Positions 38,298 to 44,515 of a DNA stretch of 64,000 nucleotides are shown piece after piece (within the stretch, counting starts at the first letter, position 1; each line of letters opens with the position of its first letter). The translations under genes were made by a program, and so were the position numbers. Origin of the DNA: Polynucleobacter arcticus (GTDB lineage Bacteria > Pseudomonadota > Gammaproteobacteria > Burkholderiales > Burkholderiaceae); contig NZ_CP028940.1 in the NCBI RefSeq assembly GCF_013307205.1, positions 2,026,448-2,090,447 of the forward strand. Reading direction: 5' to 3'. Below the pieces are notes generated by a model, which worked only from the letters and a program-made list of their open reading frames with translations, did no database searches and had not been told where the DNA came from.

Positions 38298-38903
38298 TTA
38301 ATGATTGTGTCCTTGCTTATTCATCGGCATGTTTTTTTTCATTTGCTGATCATCTTTCAGCATATCGCCATGCCCATCAGGATGGCAAAACTCATGGTCA
38401 TTGGCTCCAGGGCTCATCTGATGAGCACCCGGGCCTTTGTAGCCAAGAATACTCGGATCAAGCATGCCCGCAATCATGGCGATGTGCCCAAACACCAAGA
38501 ACAAGGCAACGCAGATTGCATGAATTTTTAACCTACCCATTTGGTCTAGTGCTCTGTTAACTAAACCGAACTCTTGTAAGGCAATCCAAATCAGTGGCAA
38601 TCCAGCGATGACATAAGTACTAACAGCAATTACATCAATCACGGTTCTCCACTCACCTGCCTTTGTTATAGGAATGATGGCGTTAGTAACAATGTAGTAA
38701 ATAATGCCGACAAAGTAGAGGCCAACAGCAATCCCAGAAAAGCGATTGAGGTAGTAAACAGCGCCATCAAACTTACGTGTAAAAAGAATATACAGCTCAG
38801 TAATCGCTAAGGTTTCAGCCAAAACAATTGGTATAGCCATAAAGATAATTAAATTCCAAGGCTGATTAGCAGCCAATAACTCCATGTAGTGAGTCATGTT
38901 CAT
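38298..38903 (-). CDS. DUF6803-like membrane protein
   Basis: A 201-residue protein with about five membrane helices, and a C-terminal tail rich in His and Met (MSPGANDHEFCHPDGHGDM, then MKKNMPMNKQGHNH). Such tails commonly bind copper or similar metals. The family name is a resemblance I cannot verify. It is upstream of the DUF411 gene. Confidence 0.68.
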   Translation of the reverse strand: MNMTHYMELLAANQPWNLIIFMAIPIVLAETLAITELYILFTRKFDGAVYYLNRFSGIAVGLYFVGIIYYIVTNAIIPITKAGEWRTVIDVIAVSTYVIAGLPLIWIALQEFGLVNRALDQMGRLKIHAICVALFLVFGHIAMIAGMLDPSILGYKGPGAHQMSPGANDHEFCHPDGHGDMLKDDQQMKKNMPMNKQGHNH

Positions 38904-38966
38904 TGTGCTTCTCCAAAGTATAAGCGTGACTAAATGTCACAGATCAAACTAACTTGTATGACTAAA

Positions 38967-39311
38967 TTAGCTGAGGATTTTTGGAGGCTTATAGATGAAG
39001 TTAATCATTGGCAGAAGAACTAATGAGGCGCCAATTGAAGGTGGGGCTTGGGCTGAAATTACCGATAGCTCAATGCTCAATTTTGGAATAACTACCAAGC
39101 CTAAACAGCATTGGTAACTATCGCCATGGCAAGGCTGATTGGTATTTGAATCTTGAGAGTTGTTCACCGCGTCATCGCAATGATGGGATGAATTATCAGT
39201 AACAATAACTTGATGCTGAGGCTGCTGTGCCGATAGATCGATAGGCATCACTGCCGCATGAATCAAGCTGGCGAATAGACTAAGGCAAAGAGCGACACAT
39301 ATCCTTTTCAT
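38967..39311 (-). CDS. Small secreted Cys/His-rich protein (leaderless promoter)
   Basis: About 114 residues from the ATG at 39311, where the predicted transcript begins; a longer start at 39317 would overlap the -10. It has a signal peptide (CVALCLSLFASLIHAA), then DNSSHHCDDA, PCHGDSYQCC and a YKPPK tail. Cys/His content and DUF411 neighbour suggest metal handling, inferred only. Shares its operator/promoter and KPPK tail with the gene at 43830. Confidence 0.65.
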   Translation of the reverse strand: MKRICVALCLSLFASLIHAAVMPIDLSAQQPQHQVIVTDNSSHHCDDAVNNSQDSNTNQPCHGDSYQCCLGLVVIPKLSIELSVISAQAPPSIGASLVLLPMINFIYKPPKILS

Positions 39312-39317
39312 GTTCAT

Positions 39318-39357
39318 ATTCTATGCCCATTTGCTAGATTTGTCGTTTTAGACGACA
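39318..39357 (-). promoter_or_regulatory. Palindromic operator with flanking promoter (copy A)
   Basis: Near-perfect 17-bp palindrome TGTCGTTTTAGACGACA (39341-39357). On the minus strand its right arm supplies -35 ACGACA, 17 bp before -10 TAGAAT (39323-39318), and the ATG at 39311 follows after 6 bp. On the plus strand the same palindrome supplies -35 TTGTCG (39340), 16 bp before TATAAT (39362-39367), for the DUF3147 gene. One regulator could control both. Confidence 0.6.
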
Positions 39358-39395
39358 TTCCTATAATGGGGTGAGCACACAAAATAAAGGCTTCT

Positions 39396-39746
39396 ATGGC
39401 TTGGATCATTACCAAATACTTGCTGACAGCTGGAATGGTTATATTCATATCCGAAGTGGCTAAGCGAAGCGATCGATTGGGTGGCTTTATTGCGGCGTTG
39501 CCACTGGTAACTCTTTTAACTCTAGTTTGGCTCTATGTAGAAAACCAACCTGAAGAGAAAATAGCCAATCACGCCTATTACACATTTTGGTATGTGATTC
39601 CCACGCTACCAATGTTTCTATTGTTTCCTTACCTGCTTCCAAAGCTAGGCTTTTGGATGACCATAGGGGCGTGCGTTATGGCGACGGTTGTCTGTATTGG
39701 CTTATTTACTTTGCTGATGAAGAGCTTTGGAATTCATCTTATATAA
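39396..39746 (+). CDS. DUF3147 membrane protein
   Basis: A 116-residue protein with three to four membrane helices; KYLLTAGMVIFISEVAKRSDRLGGFIAALP at the start is characteristic of DUF3147. Function unknown. It has a promoter with TATAAT at 39362 overlapping the palindromic operator. Its stop is 3 bp before repeat copy 6. Confidence 0.85.
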   Translation: MAWIITKYLLTAGMVIFISEVAKRSDRLGGFIAALPLVTLLTLVWLYVENQPEEKIANHAYYTFWYVIPTLPMFLLFPYLLPKLGFWMTIGACVMATVVCIGLFTLLMKSFGIHLI

Positions 39747-39748
39747 GT

Positions 39749-39830
39749 AAAAACCACCCGAGGGTGGTTTTGATATTTCTTGGTGGCCGGGGGGGGAATT
39801 GAACTAGGATCTAGGATGCCTGACTCAAGC
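39749..39830 (-). repeat. Terminator/tRNA-remnant repeat copy 6 (well preserved)
   Basis: Hairpin AAACCACC-CGAG-GGTGGTTT, then TGATATTTCTTGGTGGCCGG and GGGGGGAATTGAACTAGGATC, matching the tRNA-Phe terminator, acceptor and T-arm (TGGTATTTCTTGGTGGCCCG, GGGCGGAATCGAACCA). It extends toward a possible anticodon-arm piece up to the arsC stop. It is between convergent DUF3147 and arsC. Confidence 0.75.
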
Positions 39831-39835
39831 CAAAA

Positions 39836-40315
39836 TTAAACTTTAGTATGAATCTCTTTTAAGCTCATTGAATCCAGCTTATCTAGTGGCATAGATGCCA
39901 AGAGCTCAATGCGCTTTTTCAAGCCAATCATCACATCTTTAAATGCCTTACGCTTTTCTTCATCACTACCTTGAACTTGTGATGGATCAGGAAAGCCCCA
40001 GTGAGCTGTCGCAGGATTACCAGGCCATACTGGACATACTTCACCAGCGGCATCGTCACAAACAGTAACAATGAAATCCATCTTGGGGGCATCAGGCAAG
40101 CCATACTCATCCCAGCTCTTGCTCCTCAGCTTGCTTTGATCGTATCCCATTTCTCTAGTCAGATCAGCCGCAATAGGGTTGACTGAAGTGCCAGGAGTTG
40201 ATCCTGCAGAATATCCAACAAATAATCCACTTTGATGCGTGGATGCCAAAGCCTCCCCCAATACTGAGCGAGCGGAGTTGTGGGTGCATAGAAAGAGAAT
40301 GTTGTATTGCTTCAT
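39836..40315 (-). CDS. arsC: Arsenate reductase, LMW tyrosine phosphatase type
   Basis: A 159-residue protein. The P-loop is FLCTHNSARS (C-x5-R) at residues 9-18, with a second Cys pair region VTVCDDAAGEVCP near residues 85-95 typical of thioredoxin-linked arsenate reductases. It reduces arsenate to arsenite. It diverges from arsH, with about 60 bp between starts. No arsenite pump or ArsR is visible nearby. Confidence 0.9.
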   Translation of the reverse strand: MKQYNILFLCTHNSARSVLGEALASTHQSGLFVGYSAGSTPGTSVNPIAADLTREMGYDQSKLRSKSWDEYGLPDAPKMDFIVTVCDDAAGEVCPVWPGNPATAHWGFPDPSQVQGSDEEKRKAFKDVMIGLKKRIELLASMPLDKLDSMSLKEIHTKV

Positions 40316-40377
40316 TTAGCTTGGACTCTTTTGATTATTAGGTAGTTTTCATTGTACGGAATCTATCTTCCTAATAG

Positions 40378-41130
40378 ATGACAGTTTTATTACAGCGAGT
40401 TACTCATTACACTCTGGATATGACCGACCTACCTAATATCGATGAAGAACTCTTTCACAAGCCTGATCCTGAAAAACTACGGACTGATGCCCCGTTAAGC
40501 GATCCGCCAAAGATATTACTTTTGTATGGCTCGCTGAGAGACAGATCATTTAGTCGCCTACTAGCAGAAGAAGCCGAAAGAATATTAAAAGCGATGGGCT
40601 GTGAAACGCGATTCTTTAATCCTCATGGATTGCCGCAAGTAGATGATGCCCCTGAAGCGCATCCTAAAGTAGTTGAGCTAAGAGAATTAGTTCAATGGGC
40701 AGAAGGCATGGTTTGGAGTAGCCCCGAGCGTCATGGCGCAATGACGGGGCTGATGAAGTCTCAAATTGATTGGATCCCGCTTAGTGTTGGCGCAGTAAGG
40801 CCTAGCCAAGGAAAGACTCTTGCTTTATTGCAAGTCAGCGGCGGATCGCAATCATTCAATGCTCTTAATCAAATGAGAATTTTGGGAAGATGGATGAGGA
40901 TGATCACGATTCCCAATCAATCGTCTGTACCAAAAGCATTTTTAGAGTTTGACGACAACAATCGCATGAAGCCATCAGCTAATTACGATCGTGTAGTTGA
41001 TGTGATGGAAGAATTAGTTAAGTTCACTTTATTGACTCGCTCAGTTTCAGGCTATTTGACCGATCGCTACAGCGAGAGAAAAGAAAGCGCTGAAGAATTA
41101 TCTAAGCGCGTGAATCAAAGATCCATTTAA
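40378..41130 (+). CDS. arsH: ArsH NADPH-dependent FMN reductase
   Basis: About 250 residues, or 236 if the ATG at 40420 is used ([11 protein letters not shown], the usual ArsH start). The FMN-binding motif is [23 protein letters not shown], then [11 protein letters not shown] and [12 protein letters not shown]. ArsH oxidises organoarsenicals and reduces quinones. Paired divergently with arsC. Confidence 0.93.
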   Translation: MTVLLQRVTHYTLDMTDLPNIDEELFHKPDPEKLRTDAPLSDPPKILLLYGSLRDRSFSRLLAEEAERILKAMGCETRFFNPHGLPQVDDAPEAHPKVVELRELVQWAEGMVWSSPERHGAMTGLMKSQIDWIPLSVGAVRPSQGKTLALLQVSGGSQSFNALNQMRILGRWMRMITIPNQSSVPKAFLEFDDNNRMKPSANYDRVVDVMEELVKFTLLTRSVSGYLTDRYSERKESAEELSKRVNQRSI

Positions 41131-41136
41131 TTAGTT

Positions 41137-41153
41137 TGTCGCTTTAAACGATA
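41137..41153. promoter_or_regulatory. Degenerate palindromic operator (copy C)
   Basis: TGTCGCTTTAAACGATA matches the 17-bp palindrome consensus with two deviations. It lies just after the arsH stop and 12 bp before repeat copy 7. No -10 follows it, so it may be a relic of a lost promoter. Confidence 0.35.
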
Positions 41154-41164
41154 CCGCCACCAAC

Positions 41165-41215
41165 AAAAAACCCGCCCGAAATTGGTTTTACTGTTTCTTG
41201 GTGGCCAGGATGCAT
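41165..41215 (-). repeat. Terminator/tRNA-remnant repeat copy 7
   Basis: AACCCGCC-CGAA-ATTGGTTT (imperfect hairpin), then ACTGTTTCTTGGTGGCC as in the tRNA-Phe junction. The remnant ends early (AGGATGCATGACC). Confidence 0.65.
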
Positions 41216-41267
41216 GACCTTAGTTGGTGATACAGTAAATCCAGATCAAAAAAATTGAGAGTAAAAA

Positions 41268-41708
41268 ATGCCGACCTATACGGTGACCTATTCAAACGTC
41301 AAGCTAAGCGCCGCACAAATGGAGAATATTGCTCAGTCCATTACCAAAACTCACAGTGAGTGTACGGGAGCCAATACCTACTTCGCACAAGTGATATTTC
41401 AAGAAACTCCGAGCGGCAAACATTTTATGGGTGGCAAGCTGGTTGAAGATAGTCAAATCTTTTTACATGGACAAATACGGTCTGGACGACCGCCAGAATT
41501 AAAAGAAAAGCTGATATTGGAAATGAGGGCGGCTTTAGTTAAAAGCTCGGGTCTAAGTAAAGATCAGATTTGGATTTACATTGTTGATCTGATTCCCGCC
41601 CAAATGATTGAATATGGAGAAATTCTCCCGCTATCGGGCAAAGAGGATGAATGGTTTGCGAGCCTATCCAGCGATCTACAAATCAAACTAAAAGCTCTAG
41701 AAAAATAG
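41268..41708 (+). CDS. Tautomerase-superfamily protein, cis-CaaD/Cg10062-like
   Basis: A 146-residue protein (Pro1 after Met removal). Numbered from Pro1, all six catalytic positions of cis-3-chloroacrylic acid dehalogenase are present: Pro1, His28, Arg70, Arg73, Tyr103 and Glu114, with length near the 149-150 of the family. The Corynebacterium homologue Cg10062 also has all six yet is a poor dehalogenase, so substrate is not settled. The gene is alone between repeat copies 7 and 8; its stop overlaps the copy 8 hairpin. Confidence 0.87.
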   Translation: MPTYTVTYSNVKLSAAQMENIAQSITKTHSECTGANTYFAQVIFQETPSGKHFMGGKLVEDSQIFLHGQIRSGRPPELKEKLILEMRAALVKSSGLSKDQIWIYIVDLIPAQMIEYGEILPLSGKEDEWFASLSSDLQIKLKALEK

Positions 41709-41776
41709 CCTAACAAGTGGGCTATTTAAGTTCTTAGTGGCCTAGGGCAGAATCGAACCAGGGTCGAGAATGTCTA
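41704..41776 (-). repeat. Terminator/tRNA-remnant repeat copy 8 (long remnant)
   Basis: Hairpin AATAGCC-N9-GGGCTATTT (41704-41727), then on the minus strand 41776 to 41731: GGATTAGACATTC, CCTGGTTCGATTCTGCCC and TAGGCCACTAAGAA. This aligns to the tRNA-Phe anticodon arm (GGATTGAAAATCC), T-arm (GGTGGTTCGATTCCGCCC) and acceptor end (GGGCCACCAAGAA). Last codons of the GNAT gene (stop 41774) lie within it. Confidence 0.72.
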
Positions 41777-42220
41777 ATCCAGTAAAAATCTATAAGGCGT
41801 CATCTTGGACTTCACAAATCCTTTCTTTTGATAGAAAGACTGGGCTTTAGTATTTTCAATATCAGTTAGTAGGGTAATCCGTTTACAACCCTCTTTTTTA
41901 GCTTCGTTAATCGCATAGTCAATTAACTGCGACCCGACACCTTCACCCCTAGATTTAGACAGAACAACCATATCTTCAAGAATGGCAACCTTAGAACCAA
42001 GGGCGGTAGATTCTGTAAACAACAGATTAATCATCCCCAATATTTGTTCGTCATTTCTGGCAACTAAAACAATGCCAATCTTCGGATCAAGAATGATCTT
42101 GCTTAGGGCCTTTCTTTGAGCTTCTGAGTTGGGCTCAAACTCTGCCTCTTGCTCAAAGAGGGTCCTCAATAACGCAACAAGTTCGGGAATATCAGAATGA
42201 ATAGCCTTGGTTAATCTCAT
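41774..42220 (-). CDS. GNAT-family N-acetyltransferase
   Basis: A 148-residue acetyltransferase. Acetyl-CoA binding pattern SRGEGVGSQLIDYAI near residue 103 and C-terminal KAQSFYQKKGFVKSK. Alone in its unit between repeat copies 8 and 9. Its final codons are inside the tRNA remnant, as if the gene end was joined to the tRNA during insertion. Confidence 0.87.
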   Translation of the reverse strand: MRLTKAIHSDIPELVALLRTLFEQEAEFEPNSEAQRKALSKIILDPKIGIVLVARNDEQILGMINLLFTESTALGSKVAILEDMVVLSKSRGEGVGSQLIDYAINEAKKEGCKRITLLTDIENTKAQSFYQKKGFVKSKMTPYRFLLD

Positions 42221-42280
42221 TGGTCAATTTTAGTAGCCTTGTGATTCCAGCTAACGGAATCTTATCCGCCAGTCCAATTG

Positions 42281-42320
42281 AAAAAACCACCCGAAGGTGG
42301 TTTTAGTGTCTCCACCAGCC
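42281..42320 (-). repeat. Terminator/tRNA-remnant repeat copy 9
   Basis: Perfect AAACCACC-CGAA-GGTGGTTT hairpin (42284-42303) identical to other copies, followed by TAGTGTCTCCACCAGCC, a weak version of the tRNA junction. Confidence 0.55.
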
Positions 42321-42397
42321 AATAACAATCTAGGCATAGAATTTAAGGACTCAATCTAACATTTATTAATGGTCACTGTATTGGCATTTACCCTTGA

Positions 42398-42703
42398 TCA
42401 CCAATACTTAAATGGCCTCTCAGAATCTACATCGCCGCCCAAAGCCCTCATAGTCATATTGCAGTGGGGACAAGCAAGACCATCCCACCCCAAAAGATGA
42501 CTACTAGAGCTGCAACCGGTACAAGCCGGTGTCATACTAATTTCAGTATTAATACTCCCTGGATGAGCCACCGTGTAAGCGTCAATTGTTGAGCAAGATT
42601 TGCAGACCATTACCACCCTAGAAGAGTGAAGCCCAACCTCTTTTCCGATGCCGCTAATGCATTCAAACTTACAGGAACGACATACAAATTTATATCTAGC
42701 CAT
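42398..42703 (-). CDS. Small zinc-ribbon protein of unknown function
   Basis: A 101-residue protein with four CxxC pairs: FVCRSCKFEC, VCKSCSTID, ACTGCSS, ACPHCNMT. These likely bind two zinc ions. No other domain. It is 12 bp downstream of the lipoprotein gene. Confidence 0.75.
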   Translation of the reverse strand: MARYKFVCRSCKFECISGIGKEVGLHSSRVVMVCKSCSTIDAYTVAHPGSINTEISMTPACTGCSSSSHLLGWDGLACPHCNMTMRALGGDVDSERPFKYW

Positions 42704-42715
42704 AAATCAATCTCA

Positions 42716-43237
42716 CTAATTCTTTTTAGATTGAAGTGCCAGTTTCTTCATATGGGCATCTTGAGTGAGTAGTTGTCTTTCTTGATTGGCAACGCCAATA
42801 GTGATCTTTTTAGCAATGAGATCTGTATAAACGCCATCAATTTTTTTAAAGAAATCCTCATAGACCGCTTTCTTTTCGGGGCTTAAACCCTCCAAAGCAA
42901 TTGGCCGACACGAATTAGCTTCAGCCAAATAACTCGTCAATGCCTTGGCTTGCTGATCCGTCAATTTATCTGGCGAACTAAAGAGGGCTTTAGCATGAGA
43001 ATTATTTCTTGTAACAGCGATAATTTGACTATCTACCAACATTGCATCAGCACTTTGATTGCTTCGGATAATGCAATCATTAAGTCGTTTAGCTACAGAA
43101 CCCGAGTGATCAGGAGCCGGAGCTGTCATTGGTGATGGAACTTTAGCAACTTGCACTGGGTTATTGGGTGCAATGTTTGTCGCGCATCCACTTAGGAAAG
43201 CAATCCCCATCAAACTGAGTTTGAATATGTTTTTCAT
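42716..43237 (-). CDS. Predicted lipoprotein of unknown function
   Basis: A 173-residue protein with signal (MKNIFKLSLMGIAFLSGC, lipobox Cys about residue 18), a Pro-rich linker (PSPMTAPAPDHS) and a mostly helical domain with two Cys (NDCIIRS, NSCRPIA). It lies between the zinc-ribbon gene and the Pal-like gene in one leftward run. Confidence 0.68.
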   Translation of the reverse strand: MKNIFKLSLMGIAFLSGCATNIAPNNPVQVAKVPSPMTAPAPDHSGSVAKRLNDCIIRSNQSADAMLVDSQIIAVTRNNSHAKALFSSPDKLTDQQAKALTSYLAEANSCRPIALEGLSPEKKAVYEDFFKKIDGVYTDLIAKKITIGVANQERQLLTQDAHMKKLALQSKKN

Positions 43238-43254
43238 TGAGTAGCCTTGGATGT

Positions 43255-43746
43255 TTAGCGATATACAAAATCAGCGCGGCGGTTTTCTTTAAATGCCGCC
43301 TCTGTCTGAGCTGGGTCAGCTGGCTTTTCTTTTCCAAAGCTCACCGCCTCCAACTGAGATTCGCTAACACCTTGTGCAACTAGAGCTTTTTTAACAGCTT
43401 CGGATCGCTTTTGACCTAAGGCTAAGTTGTACTCTGCAGTTCCGCGATCATCGGTATTGCCTTGAATGATCACAGAGGCTTTTTGCTTTTGAAACGATTT
43501 TAAGTAAGAGGCATGCGCGGAAATGGTTGAAACATACTTTGGATCTACGGTATAGCTATCAAACTCAAAATAGATTGAACGTTTGCCATATACGCTAGAC
43601 TTGGGATCGCTAATTGGATCGTAAGTCATTGAGCCACCAGCATTAACCTCAGCTACACCATTAGCGTCATCTAACTTAACGCTACTACAAGCGGAAACGA
43701 ATAAAACCAATAATGCCAAAGGCAATACTTTTACAAATTTAAACAT
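43255..43746 (-). CDS. OmpA-family (Pal-like) lipoprotein
   Basis: About 163 residues from the ATG at 43746 (a longer start at 43761). Lipobox SAC ends the signal. The C-terminal OmpA-like domain has SIYFEFDSYTVD, IIQGNTDDRGTAEYNLALGQKRS and AVKKALV, which bind peptidoglycan. This copy sits in an accessory island without tolB, so it is probably an extra Pal-like protein. Confidence 0.87.
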   Translation of the reverse strand: MFKFVKVLPLALLVLFVSACSSVKLDDANGVAEVNAGGSMTYDPISDPKSSVYGKRSIYFEFDSYTVDPKYVSTISAHASYLKSFQKQKASVIIQGNTDDRGTAEYNLALGQKRSEAVKKALVAQGVSESQLEAVSFGKEKPADPAQTEAAFKENRRADFVYR

Positions 43747-43829
43747 GATGAAATTTCCCAAACATGGCTACACATTTGTAGCCAAATAGCAAAGAGGCAT
43801 GCCGCTAAAGCATGTCCCACCTAAGAAAA

Positions 43830-44183
43830 TTAGGCTTGTGCTTTGGGTGGCTTAAATGCTGAATCGGGAAAGTTTTGCGTAAACAAAACTTCATTTGCAA
43901 TAGAAAACGTAGCCACTGAAATCGGTGGGAAAAAAACAGTAATCCCAATTTCGGTAATATTTGCAGTTACATGACTCATGAGGTACATAGTATGAACTGG
44001 CTCTTTGTCATCTGCTGATTCTGCAATGCTCTGTGCTTGCATTACTATTGAACCGTTGGCGTAACTATTAGCAATCTCTGCCCGCTCAACTGCGGCTTGA
44101 ATAAAAATACTTCCAGCGGCCGCCTTGAACGCAATCATGAAGAAGCATATGAATAAAACCAGCGTTTTTTTGCGAAGCAACAT
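43830..44183 (-). CDS. Small secreted protein (leaderless promoter, paralogous regulation)
   Basis: A 117-residue protein with a signal peptide (LVLFICFFMIAFKAAAG) and C-terminal FKPPKAQA, like the YKPPK tail of the gene at 38967. The middle is Ala/Ser-rich with no Cys. The predicted transcript starts at the ATG itself. Function unknown; shared operator links it to its partner. Confidence 0.62.
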   Translation of the reverse strand: MLLRKKTLVLFICFFMIAFKAAAGSIFIQAAVERAEIANSYANGSIVMQAQSIAESADDKEPVHTMYLMSHVTANITEIGITVFFPPISVATFSIANEVLFTQNFPDSAFKPPKAQA

Positions 44184-44190
44184 GGTTCAG

Positions 44191-44230
44191 ATTCTATACC
44201 CGATTGGTACATTTGTCGTTTTAAACGACA
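44191..44230 (-). promoter_or_regulatory. Palindromic operator with promoter (copy B)
   Basis: Perfect 17-bp palindrome TGTCGTTTTAAACGACA (44214-44230). Its right arm on the minus strand is -35 ACGACA, then 17 bp, then -10 TAGAAT (44196-44191), then 7 bp and the ATG at 44183. Spacing and flanks closely match copy A at 39318-39357. Confidence 0.6.
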
Positions 44231-44259
44231 TCGACTGACGCAAGGATGTCTAATTGATT

Positions 44260-44276
44260 CGTCCTTTTAAAGGACG
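44260..44276. promoter_or_regulatory. Related palindrome (copy D)
   Basis: CGTCCTTTTAAAGGACG is a perfect 17-bp palindrome with the same layout as the operator copies but C for G at position 5. It lies between copy B and the tRNA-Phe gene, next to another tRNA-like fragment (44233-44262). Confidence 0.4.
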
Positions 44277-44330
44277 GTTCATGCAGAGATATACGGCTCT
44301 AATGGCATCTACACCTGCCAAACCACAAAT

Positions 44331-44355
44331 AAAAAAACCACCCGAAGGTGATTTT
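44331..44355 (-). terminator. tRNA-Phe terminator (parent of the repeat family)
   Basis: CCACC-CGAA-GGTGA hairpin with A-run and T-run, 10 bp beyond the tRNA 3' end on the minus strand. On that strand the loop is cUUCGg. The same hairpin recurs in most repeat copies. Confidence 0.85.
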
Positions 44356-44364
44356 GGTATTTCT

Positions 44365-44440
44365 TGGTGGCCCGGGGCGGAATCGAACCACCGACACAAG
44401 GATTTTCAATCCTCTGCTCTACCGACTGAGCTACCAGGCC
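44365..44440 (-). tRNA. tRNA-Phe (GAA)
   Basis: A 76-nt cloverleaf with encoded CCA. Minus-strand sequence begins GGCCTGGTAGCTCAG, anticodon arm GGATTGAAAATCC (anticodon GAA), T-arm GGTGGTTCGATTCCGCC and acceptor GGGCCACCA. The 3' end points into the mosaic island to the left, as expected for an integration target. Confidence 0.95.
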
Positions 44441-44515
44441 AAGAGTTGGAATTATAAATGAAACTGTCTTTTGGCCCAGAAAACAGTGTTAACTCATGGG
44501 GAAACACTATAAATC

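Noticed and set aside
42281..42320. Simple species-wide terminator hairpin rather than a tRNA-linked repeat
   Set aside because: Partly accepted: this copy alone could be just a terminator. It is kept in the family because the hairpin is identical and the position and orientation follow the pattern, with lowered confidence.
30529..44355. Repeated hairpins as a CRISPR array
   Set aside because: Copies are 0.5-2 kb apart, enclose real genes, differ in sequence and there are no cas genes.
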